Origin: Nostoc punctiforme NIES-2108
GTDB lineage: Bacteria > Cyanobacteriota > Cyanobacteriia > Cyanobacteriales > Nostocaceae
Length of the DNA: 64,000 nucleotides
NCBI GenBank assembly: GCA_003326195.1
Contig: LXQE01000148.1
Location: 174,703 to 238,702 of the forward strand
Reading direction: 5' to 3'
Positions 17,535 to 28,034 of this stretch are shown here, one piece after another; the stretch's first letter is position 1, and every line of letters starts with the position of its first letter. Made by a program: the position numbers and the translations under genes. A model generated the notes under the pieces. It saw nothing but the letters and a program-made list of their open reading frames with translations. It did no database searches and was not told the DNA's origin.

Positions 17535-18602
17535 ATGCAACTGAAACTCAGTGCATCTCGACTTCCCTTCGCCCCCCTCTTGTTAATCGCCCCCTTTTTC
17601 CTATGGGGGACGGCAATGGTAGCCATGAAAGGAGTGATACCCCATACCACACCGCTATTCATGGCAGGTGTGCGTCTGATACCAGCAGGGATGTTAATTC
17701 TGATTGCAGCAGCATTCATGGGTAAACCCCAGCCGAAGGGTTGGGCTGCATGGTTGTGGATTGCTTTATTTGCCCTAGTAGATGGAACGCTGTTTCAAGG
17801 CTTTTTGGCGGAGGGATTAGTCAGAACTAGTGCCGGATTAGGGTCTGTGATGATTGACTCGCAACCCTTGGCTGTTGCCTTGCTGTCGTTGTGGCTATTC
17901 CAAGAACACATTGGTTTTTGGGGATGGCTGGGGCTAGGCTTGGGAGTCACAGGCATTAGTTTAATTGGCTTACCTGATGAGTGGATTTTACATTTTTTCG
18001 ACTCAGGCGCAAATATGACAATCGGCAACTGGCAAGATTTGTTTGCTAGTGGCGAGTGGTTAATGCTGTTAGCAGCACTATCAATGGCAGTGGGAACAGT
18101 GTTGATTCGGTTTGTGTGCCGATATGCTGACCCTGTAAGCGCTACAGGATGGCACATGATTTTGGGCGGATTGCCACTATGGGGAATTTCATCAGTTGTG
18201 GAATCCCAGCAGTGGGAGAATCTGGGAGGATCTGATTTCATAGCCTTGGGTTATGCTACCGTATTTGGCAGTGCGATCGCTTATGGGTTATTCTTCTACT
18301 TTGCCTCTAGTGGCAGTCTTACGAGTCTTAGTTCTCTCACCTTCCTGACACCCGTCTTTGCGCTACTATTCGGCAATCTTTTTCTCTCAGAAGTCCTCAG
18401 TCCGTTGCAGTGGGTAGGAGTATTTCTCACTTTAATCAGCATCTATCTCATTAACCAACGTGATACTTTAGGAGGACAAAATGACACAGTTACTGTCGGC
18501 GAGATAGCAAATATACAGGAACCAGTTTTAGAAGCATCTACTAAAAAATTGAACCCCATAAGTGTAGCAGTTAGAGAATCGGAACCAGAAATATTACCTT
18601 AG
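17535..18602 (+). CDS. EamA-family (DMT) transporter
   Basis: About 355 residues from the ATG at 17535; a TTG 33 bp upstream would only add a charged leader. Ten hydrophobic segments form two EamA repeats, beginning LLLIAPFFLWGTAMVAMKG and, in the second half, LGYATVFGSAIAYGLFFYFA. The last 45 residues are hydrophilic. Members export amino acids, purines or other metabolites, and the substrate is unknown here. It stands alone, with repeat-rich spacers on both sides. Confidence 0.87.
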   Translation: MQLKLSASRLPFAPLLLIAPFFLWGTAMVAMKGVIPHTTPLFMAGVRLIPAGMLILIAAAFMGKPQPKGWAAWLWIALFALVDGTLFQGFLAEGLVRTSAGLGSVMIDSQPLAVALLSLWLFQEHIGFWGWLGLGLGVTGISLIGLPDEWILHFFDSGANMTIGNWQDLFASGEWLMLLAALSMAVGTVLIRFVCRYADPVSATGWHMILGGLPLWGISSVVESQQWENLGGSDFIALGYATVFGSAIAYGLFFYFASSGSLTSLSSLTFLTPVFALLFGNLFLSEVLSPLQWVGVFLTLISIYLINQRDTLGGQNDTVTVGEIANIQEPVLEASTKKLNPISVAVRESEPEILP

Positions 18603-18727
18603 CTTGTTAAAATAATTTTTAATTAGTAATCTAAGTAGGGGATGAGGGAGAAATCAATTAAAAATTCAAAATTTAAAATTTAAAATTAAAGAACTTCTGC
18701 CTGGTTGTTGAGCGTAGTCGAAACACT

Positions 18728-18748
18728 GCCTCCTGCCTCCTGCCTCCT
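18728..18748. repeat. heptanucleotide tandem repeat (GCCTCCT x3)
   Basis: Three perfect tandem copies of GCCTCCT lie in the spacer 18603-18850. Related CCTCCTGCC units occur near 20720. Such short tandem repeats are common in Nostoc spacers. Confidence 0.7.
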
Positions 18749-18850
18749 TTTTCCCAATTTCCAATTAAAAATGACAGTTAACATTTTGTCGTCTAGAAGC
18801 TATTGTGGTATCGAAAATTTGAAAAGCACCTTCAGGCTGAAACTTGCAAT

Positions 18851-19996
18851 ATGAGGTTATGCCGTTCCTCAATTCTGATATTTACCTGTTTGTCTTGCGT
18901 GGGTTTTTACCCAAATCGCTCAAGTGCAGCTACACCTAACCTAGCACCTGAAATTTTAGAACTTGCACAAGCTAGTTCAACAGTTACTGCTAGTCCAGCT
19001 GTTTTGAGATATGGTAGTCGAAAATCAGATGTGCAGAGACTACAAACCCAATTAAAGCAGTTGGGATACTACAAAGATGTAGTAGATGGACAGTATAACG
19101 CCAGTACGGAAATCGCTGTAGCTAAATTCCAGAAAGTAAAGGGTTTAAAATTAGATGGGATTGCTGGCCCGGCGACTCAGGAGAAACTGCAAGTAGCTTT
19201 GGCAGCTAAAAAGCAGTTTGTCACCTCTCCAATAATTACTTCTCCAATAGTTACCTCTATTGCTCCGACTTCTGCAAATCCCCAAGCATCTGAGAGAGGT
19301 TTTGTCTGGTGGTTACTATTTGCTGTTGGAGTTCTAGGATGTAGTGGCGTACTTTTTTATCTGCTGAGGTCGTTTCAGAAGGTAAAGCAAGTGCAAAAGT
19401 CTGAAATATCAGAGGCTAAAAGTTTGAGTGAAGCTAACAAAGAACCGATTACACCACCGTTACTGGAGACTGTCACTAGTCTACAAACGCCTCCACCACC
19501 ATTTTCCACACAATTACTGCTACCAGAAAAAACTTCCCGTCTAGCTAAACTCAATATCGTTGATGAATTAATTCAAGATTTACGCAGTTCTGACCCAACG
19601 AAGCGGCGCAAGGCTATTTGGGATTTGGGTCGGCAGGGAGATTCGCGGGCTATTCAACATCTGGTTGACCTGATAATTGATGCTGATTCTCAGGAAAGCA
19701 GCTTAATTTTGGCAGCTGTGTCAGAAATTGGCATCCGCACACTCAAACCGATGAACCGTGCTTTAGCAATTTCAATTCAAGATGAAAGTCCACAAGTGCG
19801 GCAAAATGCGATCCGTGACCTGACGCGCGTTTATGACATGATGGGTCAAATGAGTCAGATGTTGCGCCATGCGCTAGAAGACCCAGATGCCGATGTGCAA
19901 GCAACAGCACGATATGCTTTAACTCAAATGAATCGAATACGTGACTTGCCGGAGCAACAGAGTCTACAGGAAGATTCTCATAATGATTCACAATAA
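18851..19996 (+). CDS. peptidoglycan-binding and HEAT-repeat protein
   Basis: About 381 residues from the ATG at 18851, which directly starts a signal peptide (MRLCRSSILIFTCLSCVGF). Next is a PG_binding_1 domain (YGSRKSDVQRLQTQLKQLGY ... DGIAGPATQEKL) and then one membrane helix (VWWLLFAVGVLGCSGVLFYL). The C-terminal cytoplasmic domain has HEAT-like helices (RRKAIWDLGRQGDSRAIQHL, VRQNAIRDLTRVYD). It probably anchors to the cell wall outside and binds a protein partner inside. The in-frame TTG at 18803 is a less likely start. Confidence 0.8.
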   Translation: MRLCRSSILIFTCLSCVGFYPNRSSAATPNLAPEILELAQASSTVTASPAVLRYGSRKSDVQRLQTQLKQLGYYKDVVDGQYNASTEIAVAKFQKVKGLKLDGIAGPATQEKLQVALAAKKQFVTSPIITSPIVTSIAPTSANPQASERGFVWWLLFAVGVLGCSGVLFYLLRSFQKVKQVQKSEISEAKSLSEANKEPITPPLLETVTSLQTPPPPFSTQLLLPEKTSRLAKLNIVDELIQDLRSSDPTKRRKAIWDLGRQGDSRAIQHLVDLIIDADSQESSLILAAVSEIGIRTLKPMNRALAISIQDESPQVRQNAIRDLTRVYDMMGQMSQMLRHALEDPDADVQATARYALTQMNRIRDLPEQQSLQEDSHNDSQ

Positions 19997-20104
19997 TAGA
20001 TTTTTCTTTCAATCTAAAATCTAAGTTGCGCTGGAAGCGAACTAAAGGTGTTACCTAAAATCTAAAATTCGCAGTCAATGTAATAAGCTGAATCTGCTGT
20101 CAGC

Positions 20105-20560
20105 TTAAAAATATTTCAACTGGATTTGGATATTGGTATCTGGCCCTGCCACTAAAAATGCTGCTTCGCTAAATCTGGGCGCTCTTGTGCGAATTTCTGG
20201 GTTGCTGGAAAATCCAAAACCTTCGCTTGGGATACCAAAAATATTGCTATTGAGAGTGCTGTCGTTATTTTGATCGTGGAAGACAGCAACGGCATAACTA
20301 CCTGCTTTCAAGTTATTAAAGGTAATTGGTAAGGGATTTTCAGTAATCTTGGTACACTGCTTTTGTAAGACGCGATCGCCATCGCTAGGAAATCCTTCAC
20401 TGCTAGCAAATATACTGGCACAGACTTGTCCTTTTTTATTCTTCAAGCCATCAATTTCCACGGTGAGTTTGCCGTTAAAATTTGCCTTGGCACTAAATGA
20501 CCATACCAAATTTCCCATAACTGCCAATAGCAGCATACTAACTCTTAAGCCTTTAAGCAT
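20105..20560 (-). CDS. secreted DUF2141 protein
   Basis: A 151-residue protein with a signal peptide (cleavage near SAKA, residue 26). A single beta-sandwich domain of the DUF2141 type follows: GKLTVEIDGLKNKKGQVCAS, then YAVAVFHDQNNDSTLN and GIPSEGFGFSSNP. It is predicted periplasmic or extracellular, and no enzymatic role is known for the family. It is convergent with the HEAT-repeat gene and has no operon partner. Confidence 0.85.
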   Translation of the reverse strand: MLKGLRVSMLLLAVMGNLVWSFSAKANFNGKLTVEIDGLKNKKGQVCASIFASSEGFPSDGDRVLQKQCTKITENPLPITFNNLKAGSYAVAVFHDQNNDSTLNSNIFGIPSEGFGFSSNPEIRTRAPRFSEAAFLVAGPDTNIQIQLKYF

Positions 20561-20599
20561 AAAATTTTCACAAGGTAAAATGCGATCGCTAAATTATTG

Positions 20600-20712
20600 A
20601 AGGAGGCAGGGTAGCGCGCTTGTCTGCGACACGCTACGCGTAGCTTGCTTCCCTGTAAGGGTATGCCAACGGCATAGCAACTCTTAGAGACGCTACCAAG
20701 GAGCGTCGGGAA
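20600..20712. repeat. cluster of palindromic Nostoc repeats
   Basis: This stretch contains the CACGCTACGCGTAGCTTGC palindrome, a GGTATGCC...GGCATAGC pair and GAGACGCTACCAAGGAGCGTC. Such units recur, sometimes in frame, across this window. The spacer 20561-20895 holds no gene. Confidence 0.75.
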
Positions 20713-20895
20713 ATTTTCCTCCTGCCTCCTGCCTTTCTTAATAAAGCACTAATCAGGCAAAAAGTAGGAGATTTTATACCCCCTACTTTTCCCCGCTTGG
20801 GTAGAGAATTTTGCGGAATCAGTTCAATCGACTAATGGTGTCTTAATAGCTCATATTAAGAATATGCCAGAAGATGAACCAAAGAAATATTTACC

Positions 20896-22476
20896 CTAAA
20901 TTCTCCCAATTGAGCCTTGTTCATCAGAGAATCCAGTTGCATCACCTTCTTTGAGAAATCCATTGTAGGCTTCCATACCGTGTTCGCCGATATCCAAACC
21001 TTCTAATTCTTCTTCTTTGGATACTCTAATACCTAAAGTCGCTTTTAGTGCCAACCAAAAAATACTGCTGAGTAAAACAGTGAAGCCACCTACTGAGACA
21101 ACGCCCAGCAACTGAACACCAAACTGTCCAAAGCCACCACCTGAAAATAAACCTTTTTCTGGGCCAAGTGTATACCAGGTAAAAACACCAGGGCCAACAG
21201 ACCATAGACCAACTGCTAGGGTTCCCCAGATACCACAAACTAAGTGAACTGAGGTAGCTCCCACTGGGTCATCAATACCAAGTTTGTCAAAAAATGTTAC
21301 AGAGAAAACTACCAGTACTCCAGCAATGAAGCCAATTATTAAAGAACTAGCGACACCTACGTAAGCACAAGATGCTGTAATCCCAACTAAGCCAGCCAAA
21401 ATACCATTGATAATCATTGACAGGTCTGGTTTACCTAAGTACAACCAAGCTGTGATAGTGGCGGCAATTCCACCGGCAGCAGCAGCCATGTTAGTGGTTA
21501 GAGCAATATGACTGATTGCACCAGGATCGGCAGCCATTACAGAACCGGGGTTGAAACCAAACCAGCCCAACCACAGAATCAAACAGCCCAACGTAGCAAT
21601 ACTCATGTTGTGACCGGGCATTGCTACAACTTGCTTGTCTTGATATTTTCCAAGACGGGGCCCAAGAAATGCTGCCCCCATCAAAGCTGCCCAGCCACCT
21701 ACAGAGTGAACCACCGTAGAACCGGCAAAATCCCAAAAGCCTCTGTCTGCTAGCCAACCACCACCCCAAATCCAATGTCCGGTAATGGGATAGGCAATAC
21801 CTACAAGTAAGAGGCTGAAAATTAGGAAGTCAACAAACTTAATCCGTTCGGCTACTGCACCAGAAACGATTGTTGCAGCTGTTCCAGCAAACACTAGCTG
21901 GAATAAAAACTTGGCTGCTAAAGGTACACCAGCCCAATTAATAGCACTGAAGACACCTTTATAAGCGTCTGCTGTGGCAGGACTGTTATCTACTCCTTTT
22001 AAGAAAAACCCATTCAATCCAATGAAGTCATTGCCATCACCGAACATTAAGGCAAAACCGATTGACCAAAAGGCAACGGTAGACAAAGCAAATACAATCA
22101 AGTTTTTGGAAAGAACATTGACAGCATTTTTCTGGCGACAGAAGCCAGTTTCTAACATACAAAAACCAGCGTTCATGAAGAACACTAAAAAAGCAGCGAT
22201 CGCTACCCACAGGGTGTCAATAGCAATTTTGAGTTCTGCTGTCGTTGGCGCTGCGGCTGGAGTTTGGGCAACTGCGGCATAACCCCAACCCAATACAATC
22301 AGACAAGCGATAGGTAAACAAGCTTGCCAACTGGGAGAAAGTCGCTTAATCAGATTAAATAGCTTGACTTTAGAGTTGGATTGTGAATTGATATCATAAT
22401 TTTTTGCAGACAAATGCCTCTTTTTTGGTTTCAATTTTTGTTTGTACATGAATTTGAGCATCATCCTCCAAACCAT
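20896..22476 (-). CDS. amt: ammonium transporter (Amt/MEP/Rh family)
   Basis: Up to 526 residues. Several Met codons precede the first helix ([14 protein letters not shown]), so the start is uncertain by up to about 10 residues. A hydrophilic stretch and a signal-like helix come first. The Amt core follows: [35 protein letters not shown] with [12 protein letters not shown], and [20 protein letters not shown]. The last carries one of the twin pore His residues. It conducts ammonium or ammonia across the inner membrane. A second, broken amt lies 380 bp upstream on the same strand. No GTA-N8-TAC NtcA site is apparent in the intervening spacer. Confidence 0.94.
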   Translation of the reverse strand: MVWRMMLKFMYKQKLKPKKRHLSAKNYDINSQSNSKVKLFNLIKRLSPSWQACLPIACLIVLGWGYAAVAQTPAAAPTTAELKIAIDTLWVAIAAFLVFFMNAGFCMLETGFCRQKNAVNVLSKNLIVFALSTVAFWSIGFALMFGDGNDFIGLNGFFLKGVDNSPATADAYKGVFSAINWAGVPLAAKFLFQLVFAGTAATIVSGAVAERIKFVDFLIFSLLLVGIAYPITGHWIWGGGWLADRGFWDFAGSTVVHSVGGWAALMGAAFLGPRLGKYQDKQVVAMPGHNMSIATLGCLILWLGWFGFNPGSVMAADPGAISHIALTTNMAAAAGGIAATITAWLYLGKPDLSMIINGILAGLVGITASCAYVGVASSLIIGFIAGVLVVFSVTFFDKLGIDDPVGATSVHLVCGIWGTLAVGLWSVGPGVFTWYTLGPEKGLFSGGGFGQFGVQLLGVVSVGGFTVLLSSIFWLALKATLGIRVSKEEELEGLDIGEHGMEAYNGFLKEGDATGFSDEQGSIGRI

Positions 22477-22857
22477 CCTTAAAAAAGGGAAAAAACACTT
22501 TAAACAGAAAAAACTACCGTCCGAAGTTAGATCCAGTGGTTTTTGATATTTTTCTTTTAGACCATTTGTTTAAAAACCAGAAACTCAATTAACCTTAGTA
22601 GGAGTTTAAGAAACTATTGGCACATCTGTAAATATTTTTTATAGTTCTTCGTAAGAAATTTATGATGTATTTTCTGAAATAGTCAAGTCTTCTTCACTTA
22701 ATCTTTAATCTTTGAAAAAAGTTGGCTGAGAAAGTGCCTAAAATTGTCTTGAATAATGTCAATAAAAAATCCGGTAGAAAGGTAGCAATGAATCTGTGTA
22801 ATATACATCATAACTACCGTAAAATGGCTTTTTCAGCTAAAAATGTGATTTTTGGCT
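22477..22857. other. spacer upstream of amt, no gene seen
   Basis: This is AT-rich, non-coding sequence between the broken and intact amt genes. It presumably contains the amt promoter. I found no clear NtcA box, tRNA or repeat. Confidence 0.6.
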
Positions 22858-23771
22858 CTATTCACTATCGAGGGCACTGACTTCTGGAGTATTAGTCCGA
22901 TTTTTGTCTTCTTCTGCAACAAATTGCTCGATCGCATAAACATCAGGCCATACTAACGCGCCATGTTCGTAGGCATCGAACCCAATGCGATCGGCTTCGG
23001 GATTGACACGTAAGTGTTCCAGCGCTTTAAGACCACCAAACATCAAAAAGCTAAAGCCGACGGTGAAAACTGCGATCGCTACCACACCTAAAATTTGTAT
23101 ACCTAATAAATCAAAGCCGCCACCTAAAAATAACCCTGCCTTTTTGTTAAGGGTTAGTTCTGCTTGGCCTAAGTTCCAAACCCAGTGGACAACGATGGGG
23201 TAAGCGATCGCCTCCATAATGGCACTGTAAATTAAGTTACCAATAAAGTCGGTTCTTCCAGCCATTGAACCAGTAGCGATCGTAGTAGCTGTAGCAGTAA
23301 AGGCAAACTGGAAGAAGAACAAGGTATAGGTATTGATGGCAGCTGTAGAAGCTGGCGCACCCAATGTATAGCTACCATTAGCACCAGTTAGCTGACTGAG
23401 GAAAAAGTATCTATGCCAACTAACCCACCAGCACTTGTACCAAAGGCAATCCCAAAGCCGATTCCCCACCACACTAAGATGGTGACAGCGGCGTTAATAA
23501 AGTTTTCTAGTAAGGCGTTAACTACATCTCTTTGGCGGTTGAAACCTGCTTCTAACATAGCAAAGCCGGTTTGCATGAAGAATACTAAAAATCTGGTGAT
23601 TAGTACCCAGATACTATCAATGGAAATTTGCAATTTCGTTGTAGTTTCAGATAAAGACTGAATAGTGGGAGGATCTGCCGCCTGTACAATTGTCGGGGCA
23701 AAAACTGCAAACACCATTGAAGCGATCGCTAATGCCAGTAGGCGATGCGAGGGAGGAATACATTTATTCAT
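22858..23771 (-). pseudogene. second ammonium transporter, frameshifted and internally deleted
   Basis: The N-terminal 110 residues (23771 down to about 23407) are a normal Amt start: a signal peptide, then VFFMQTGFAMLEAGFNRQRD. Translation then leaves frame at an A5/T5 run (+ strand 23402-23406). One extra base would restore TFFLSQLTGANGSY. The second frame continues to 22858 with FFFQFAFTATATTIATGSMA and AYPIVVHWVW. It then jumps straight to NLGQAELTLNKKAGLFLGGG, so the roughly 200 residues with the central pore helices are missing. The tail keeps the amt-type ending. With two lesions it cannot make a working channel. Confidence 0.88.
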
Positions 23772-24586
23772 TGGTTATTTTTTTCTGCTGTCAAAATGGT
23801 AATTGATGTTAGTAATATACTTAGCAACATCAAATAATTTAATAAAGCTAACCAAATTTAGCTTTTATTCAGCACTTTTCAGAAATAATCCTCTCATTCT
23901 CCGTATCAGTTATTTATTTTTCTGGAAACACACTTTTTCTAATATTCAAAACTTTGACTAAACCAAAACATAAACATTCCTTCACAGAAATTATGAGACT
24001 AGTATTGCAAGGCGGAATTAAAAATTAAAAATTAAAAATGAATACAGCATAAGGGTTTCGTTGATTTAGGATGATTGGTTTATTTCCACCGCGTTGTACT
24101 AGTTACTGATTTCACTTTGGTAAATTTATGCCCAAACGGATAAATTCGACTGATTGTCTATTTACTCAAGCCAAAAAAACTGTATCATAAAATACATTTT
24201 TTGGTTTTTTGTGATGAAATTAACTCATGATGCAATAAAAAAGCAACTATATCCTTTATTGCTGTGTATTTTCCGACATCATAAATTGGACAATTCTAGA
24301 TGTTGTTAACTTTTTATACAAACAGTTAATTCTTTGTGACTTTAAAGGTATATCAATTTATCACTGCACTCAAAATTTTGTCTTAAAAGCAACGCAGATT
24401 TCCCACACTTATCCTGAGATAGCAGCTTGGTCGAGCTATTTATACAAGATACAGCGTTTTGCAACTACATGACTCACATAGAATTGTTACAACAAGGCTA
24501 ACAAACCTAATTTCCTTAAAGAAACCGGGTTTAGAGTACCTGTAATATGGGAGACTTGGCAATATTCCCTATAAATCAGATTTAAA
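23772..24586. other. 815-bp spacer, no gene seen
   Basis: This is an AT-rich region between the broken amt (leftward) and the glutathione peroxidase gene (rightward). It contains an ATTAAAA heptamer repeated three times near 24017-24038 and one candidate NtcA site at 24182-24195. No open frame with recognisable protein similarity was found. Confidence 0.6.
24182..24195. promoter_or_regulatory. candidate NtcA binding site (GTA-N8-TAC)
   Basis: GTATCATAAAATAC matches the NtcA consensus GTA-N8-TAC exactly. It lies about 410 bp upstream of the broken amt and 390 bp upstream of the peroxidase gene. A few such matches are expected by chance in 64 kb, so support is weak without a -10 element at the right distance. 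Confidence 0.25.
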
Positions 24587-25072
24587 ATGAGTAACACAAT
24601 TTCGGATATTGCAGTTAAGACCATCAACGGTGAAGATAAGCAATTAAATGAGTACACCGGAAAGGTACTCTTAATTGTAAATTTGGCTTCCTTCTGTGGT
24701 TATACTTCTCAATACGAGGGGTTAGAAAATTTGAACCAAAAGTATGGAGAAGCAGGTCTACGCATTTTGGGGTTCCCTTGTAACGATTTTGGAGCGCAGG
24801 AACCAGGAAGCAATGAAGAAATTGTGCAATTCTGCACGAGTAAATATGGTGTTACCTTTGAACTATTTGATAAAGTTCATGCCAAAGGCTCACAGCAGCA
24901 TCCACTTTATGAGCGACTTACTAAAGCGGTTGAGCCAACGGGAACTGTTGCTTGGAACTTTGAAAAATTTTTAGTTAATAAGCAAGGTGAAGTAGTAGCT
25001 AGATTTAATAGTAGTATCCAGCCAAATTCACCAGAGCTAATTACCACAATTGAGAAAGAATTAGCTAAATAG
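24587..25072 (+). CDS. glutathione peroxidase family protein
   Basis: A 161-residue single-domain peroxidase. The active-site Cys replaces selenocysteine in NLASFCGYTSQYEGLE. The conserved PCNDFGAQEPGS and VAWNFEKFLV segments supply the Gln and Trp of the catalytic site. It reduces hydroperoxides, with thioredoxin as the likely electron donor in Cys-type bacterial and plant-like members. It stands alone. An SDR gene follows after 132 bp on the same strand. Confidence 0.93.
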   Translation: MSNTISDIAVKTINGEDKQLNEYTGKVLLIVNLASFCGYTSQYEGLENLNQKYGEAGLRILGFPCNDFGAQEPGSNEEIVQFCTSKYGVTFELFDKVHAKGSQQHPLYERLTKAVEPTGTVAWNFEKFLVNKQGEVVARFNSSIQPNSPELITTIEKELAK

Positions 25073-25204
25073 TCATTAGGTAAAAATTTCTGTACTATGA
25101 ATAATTGACTGTTAGCTCTGAACTGTTAAAATTATTTACTTCCAGACAATTAATTCAGAATGTTCTCTCAATAAGTAGTTTAATTTATTTGTGTCTAATT
25201 TGTC

Positions 25205-26029
25205 ATGAACGTTGCAATCATTGGTTGTGGTTATGTTGGTTATAAAGTTGCTCAATATTGGCAACAAGATAAGAATTTTGTTGTCAGTGTAACCACAACT
25301 TCACCTGAGCGTGTCCCTGCACTACAATCAGTATCTCAAAGAGTTGTAGTTACCTGTGGTAATGACATAGATAGTCTAAAATCAGTTTTGCACAATCAAG
25401 ATGTTGTACTTTTGAGCGTTGGGGCAAAAAGTAGAGAAGTTTATGAAGAAACTTATCTACAAACTGCCCAAACTTTAGTTTCGTGCTTACAACAGATTAA
25501 GAGTGTAAAACAATTAATATACACAGGTAGTTATGCAGTATATGGTGACAGGAATGGTGTATGGGTAGATGAAGAAACACCGCTTGCACCTCCTAATTTA
25601 AATGCCCAAATTCTCCGAAAAACGGAAGATGTCTTGCTATCAGCATCTAGCGAAAATCTCCGTATTTGTATATTCCGCTTAGGAGGGATTTATGGAACTG
25701 GTAGAGAACTGTTGAAAATATTTGGTAGATATTCTGGTACAACCCGTCCGGGCAATGGTGAGGATACCACAAATTGGGTTCATCTAGATGATATTGTTGG
25801 TGCGATAGAATTTGCCCGTCGCCGTCGTTTGCAAGGAATTTACAATCTGGTAGATGATGCACATCTCACCAGCCGAAACTTGCTAGATAACTTATTTGAA
25901 AAACATAATTTACCCAAAGTAGAATGGGATACATCTATCAAGAGTACTCGCCCATATAATGCTTGGGTATCCAATGAAAAGCTCAAAGAAGCTGGATACG
26001 AGTTGATTCATCCACAGATAATTTTTTAG
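25205..26029 (+). CDS. NAD-dependent epimerase/dehydratase family protein
   Basis: A 274-residue extended-SDR-like protein with the N-terminal Rossmann motif IIGCGYVGYKVAQYW. It keeps the family segments YTGSYAVYGD, FRLGGIYGTGREL and NWVHLDDIVGAIEFA. It resembles the YeeZ-type subgroup of sugar-nucleotide epimerase homologues, whose reaction is poorly defined. The YxxxK motif is not obvious. It is followed 22 bp later by an alpha/beta hydrolase-fold gene, so the two are probably co-transcribed. Confidence 0.85.
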   Translation: MNVAIIGCGYVGYKVAQYWQQDKNFVVSVTTTSPERVPALQSVSQRVVVTCGNDIDSLKSVLHNQDVVLLSVGAKSREVYEETYLQTAQTLVSCLQQIKSVKQLIYTGSYAVYGDRNGVWVDEETPLAPPNLNAQILRKTEDVLLSASSENLRICIFRLGGIYGTGRELLKIFGRYSGTTRPGNGEDTTNWVHLDDIVGAIEFARRRRLQGIYNLVDDAHLTSRNLLDNLFEKHNLPKVEWDTSIKSTRPYNAWVSNEKLKEAGYELIHPQIIF

Positions 26030-26051
26030 CAAGTATTAAAAACTAGGAATT

Positions 26052-26981
26052 ATGCAAACATCTGCTGTAGCTAACACAACTAATTTGACAGCATCTCCTA
26101 GCCAGTTTTACAGTTGGCAAAATTATCGTTGCGCCTATGAAGTTCATCAACCAATTAATACAACATCTGAAGGCGTTCCCTTACTATTAATTCATCCGAT
26201 TGGCGTGGGATTGTCGCGGCGATTTTGGCAACGATTTTGTCGCGAGTGGTATAGTACAGGTCAGCGGAATTCAATTTACAACCCTGATTTACTAGGATGT
26301 GGTGAAAGTGATATGCCCCGTGTAGCTTACACTCCTAGTGATTGGGCAGAACAGTTGCAGTCCTTTTTACAAACAGTAGTCCAAAAACCGGTTATTCTAG
26401 TAGTACAAGGTGCTTTATTACCAGTTGCTATCCAATTAGTCCAAAAAGAATCAAATTTAATTGCCGGACTGGTACTTTCTGGGCCGCCAACGTGGGCTTT
26501 GATGACAACTAAACCACCAGAATGGCAGGAAAAATTCCTTTGGAACGTGTTAGATTCGCCTTTTGGCAGTGCTTTTTATCGCTATGCACGCACCCCAAAG
26601 TTTTTACGTTCTTTTTCGATTCGCCAACTCTTTGCTTCTGAAAATGCTGTGGATGCAGAGTGGTTAAATACATTGCTTGCAGGCGCAGAAAATCCTGCTA
26701 GTCGCCATGCAGTATTTTCTTTTTTAGCAGGGTTTTGGCGAGATGATTATACTAGTTTTATTGCCTCGATTCAGCAACCAACATTAGCAGTTATGGGCGA
26801 AACTGCATCGAGTATTAGCCAAGACAATAAAAAAGAAACGCCAGATGAACGCTTGGCTCACTATCTTGCTTGTTTGCCTGAAAGTCGAGGTATAAAAATA
26901 AATGGGCGTAATGTTTTACCCTATGAATCAACCGCTGAGTTTGTAGCTGCGATCGCTCTATTCATTAATGAAGTTTTTTAG
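26052..26981 (+). CDS. alpha/beta hydrolase-fold protein lacking a Ser nucleophile
   Basis: A 309-residue protein with a clear alpha/beta hydrolase order: LLLIHPIGVGLSRRFWQ as the oxyanion region, PDLLGCGESDMP, then VILVVQGALLPVAIQL. The nucleophile elbow should read GxSxG but reads VQGALL, so no Ser, Cys or Asp is in place. The terminal His loop (normally GHxxHxE) reads GRNVLPYEST, with no His. It is therefore probably a non-catalytic binding protein or uses an unknown mechanism. It lies 22 bp after the epimerase-like gene. Confidence 0.8.
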   Translation: MQTSAVANTTNLTASPSQFYSWQNYRCAYEVHQPINTTSEGVPLLLIHPIGVGLSRRFWQRFCREWYSTGQRNSIYNPDLLGCGESDMPRVAYTPSDWAEQLQSFLQTVVQKPVILVVQGALLPVAIQLVQKESNLIAGLVLSGPPTWALMTTKPPEWQEKFLWNVLDSPFGSAFYRYARTPKFLRSFSIRQLFASENAVDAEWLNTLLAGAENPASRHAVFSFLAGFWRDDYTSFIASIQQPTLAVMGETASSISQDNKKETPDERLAHYLACLPESRGIKINGRNVLPYESTAEFVAAIALFINEVF

Positions 26982-27062
26982 CTGATTGATAGTTACATTG
27001 TGCCAGCTCTCCCATGATAGGTTATGACTGACTGGAATTGATTACTAAAGGCAAGCAAAATT

Positions 27063-27797
27063 ATGTTATCCAATCGCCGAGGACAACGAGTACCCAATGT
27101 CACTTTTCATACTCGCAATAATAACCAGTGGGTGGATGTGACAACCGATCAGCTATTTGCTAATAAGACAGTAGTTGTCTTCTCTTTACCGGGTGCTTAT
27201 ACTCCGACTTGTTCATCCACTCATCTCCCTGGCTACAACGAATTAGCTCCGGTTTTCAAAGAAAATGGTGTCGATGATATTATCTGTATTTCTGTCAATG
27301 ATGCCTTTGTGATGAACGAATGGGCAAAGGATCAAGAAGCAGAAAATATCACATTAATTCCTGATGGGAATGGTGAGTTTACTGAAGGCATGGGTTTATT
27401 GGTAGATAAATCAGATTTGGGTTTTGGCAAGCGATCGTGGCGCTATTCTATGCTGGTTAGAGATGGTGTAATTAACCAGATGTTTATTGAACCAGAGGAG
27501 CCAGGAGATCCCTTTAAGGTGTCTGATGCTGAGACAATGCTCAGATATATCAACCCCCAAGCAGTTAAGCCCGAAGTAGTTTCCCTGTTTGCGAAAGTGG
27601 GTTGTCCCTTCTGTGCCCGTGCTAAGGCAATGCTCAAGGAACATGGTATCAACTACGAAGAAATTACCTTGGGTAAAGATATCACCACACGATCGCTAAA
27701 AGCAGTTGCAGGTGCGACAACAGTTCCCCAAGTATTTATCGATGGTAAATTAATTGGTGGTTCTGAGGCCTTAGAAGCCTACTTCGCTGCTAAATAG
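27063..27797 (+). CDS. hybrid peroxiredoxin-glutaredoxin (Prx5-Grx)
   Basis: A 244-residue fusion. Residues 1-165 are a type-5 peroxiredoxin with the peroxidatic Cys in [17 protein letters not shown]. Residues from about 175 are a glutaredoxin with the dithiol active site GCPFCARAK, plus the [19 protein letters not shown] glutathione-binding segment. Such hybrids reduce peroxides with glutathione, the C-terminal domain recycling the N-terminal one. It is a single gene with no partner, near the peroxidase gene. Confidence 0.95.
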   Translation: MLSNRRGQRVPNVTFHTRNNNQWVDVTTDQLFANKTVVVFSLPGAYTPTCSSTHLPGYNELAPVFKENGVDDIICISVNDAFVMNEWAKDQEAENITLIPDGNGEFTEGMGLLVDKSDLGFGKRSWRYSMLVRDGVINQMFIEPEEPGDPFKVSDAETMLRYINPQAVKPEVVSLFAKVGCPFCARAKAMLKEHGINYEEITLGKDITTRSLKAVAGATTVPQVFIDGKLIGGSEALEAYFAAK

Positions 27798-27850
27798 GGT
27801 TGAGTAGGGTTGCAATACTGGGTAGGTTTTGCCTAAAAAATAGAAAATTG

Positions 27851-27969
27851 TAGGTTGGGGAGCCACTGCGTTGGAAGGGTTCCCCGGCTTGAAGCAAGTG
27901 GCGTTTGAGGAACAAAACCCAACATTTGGTGGGGTTTTTTGGGTTTCGCTATTGCTCAACCCAACCTTG
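27851..27969. repeat. GTAGGTTGGG...CCCAACCT repeat element
   Basis: TAGGTTGGG near 27851 and CCCAACCTT ending near 27969 form the ends. An internal AACAAAACCCAACATTTGG and a GTGGGGTTTTTT run lie between. The element resembles the interior of the one at 7521-7601 and is widespread in Nostoc spacers. The T-run may also act as a terminator for the Prx-Grx gene. Confidence 0.6.
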
Positions 27970-28034
27970 TATAGTCCTATATGGAAGCAAATTAGCAAAC
28001 CTGCCCCTTGGGATGAAAAAATTAGCTTGTGGAT

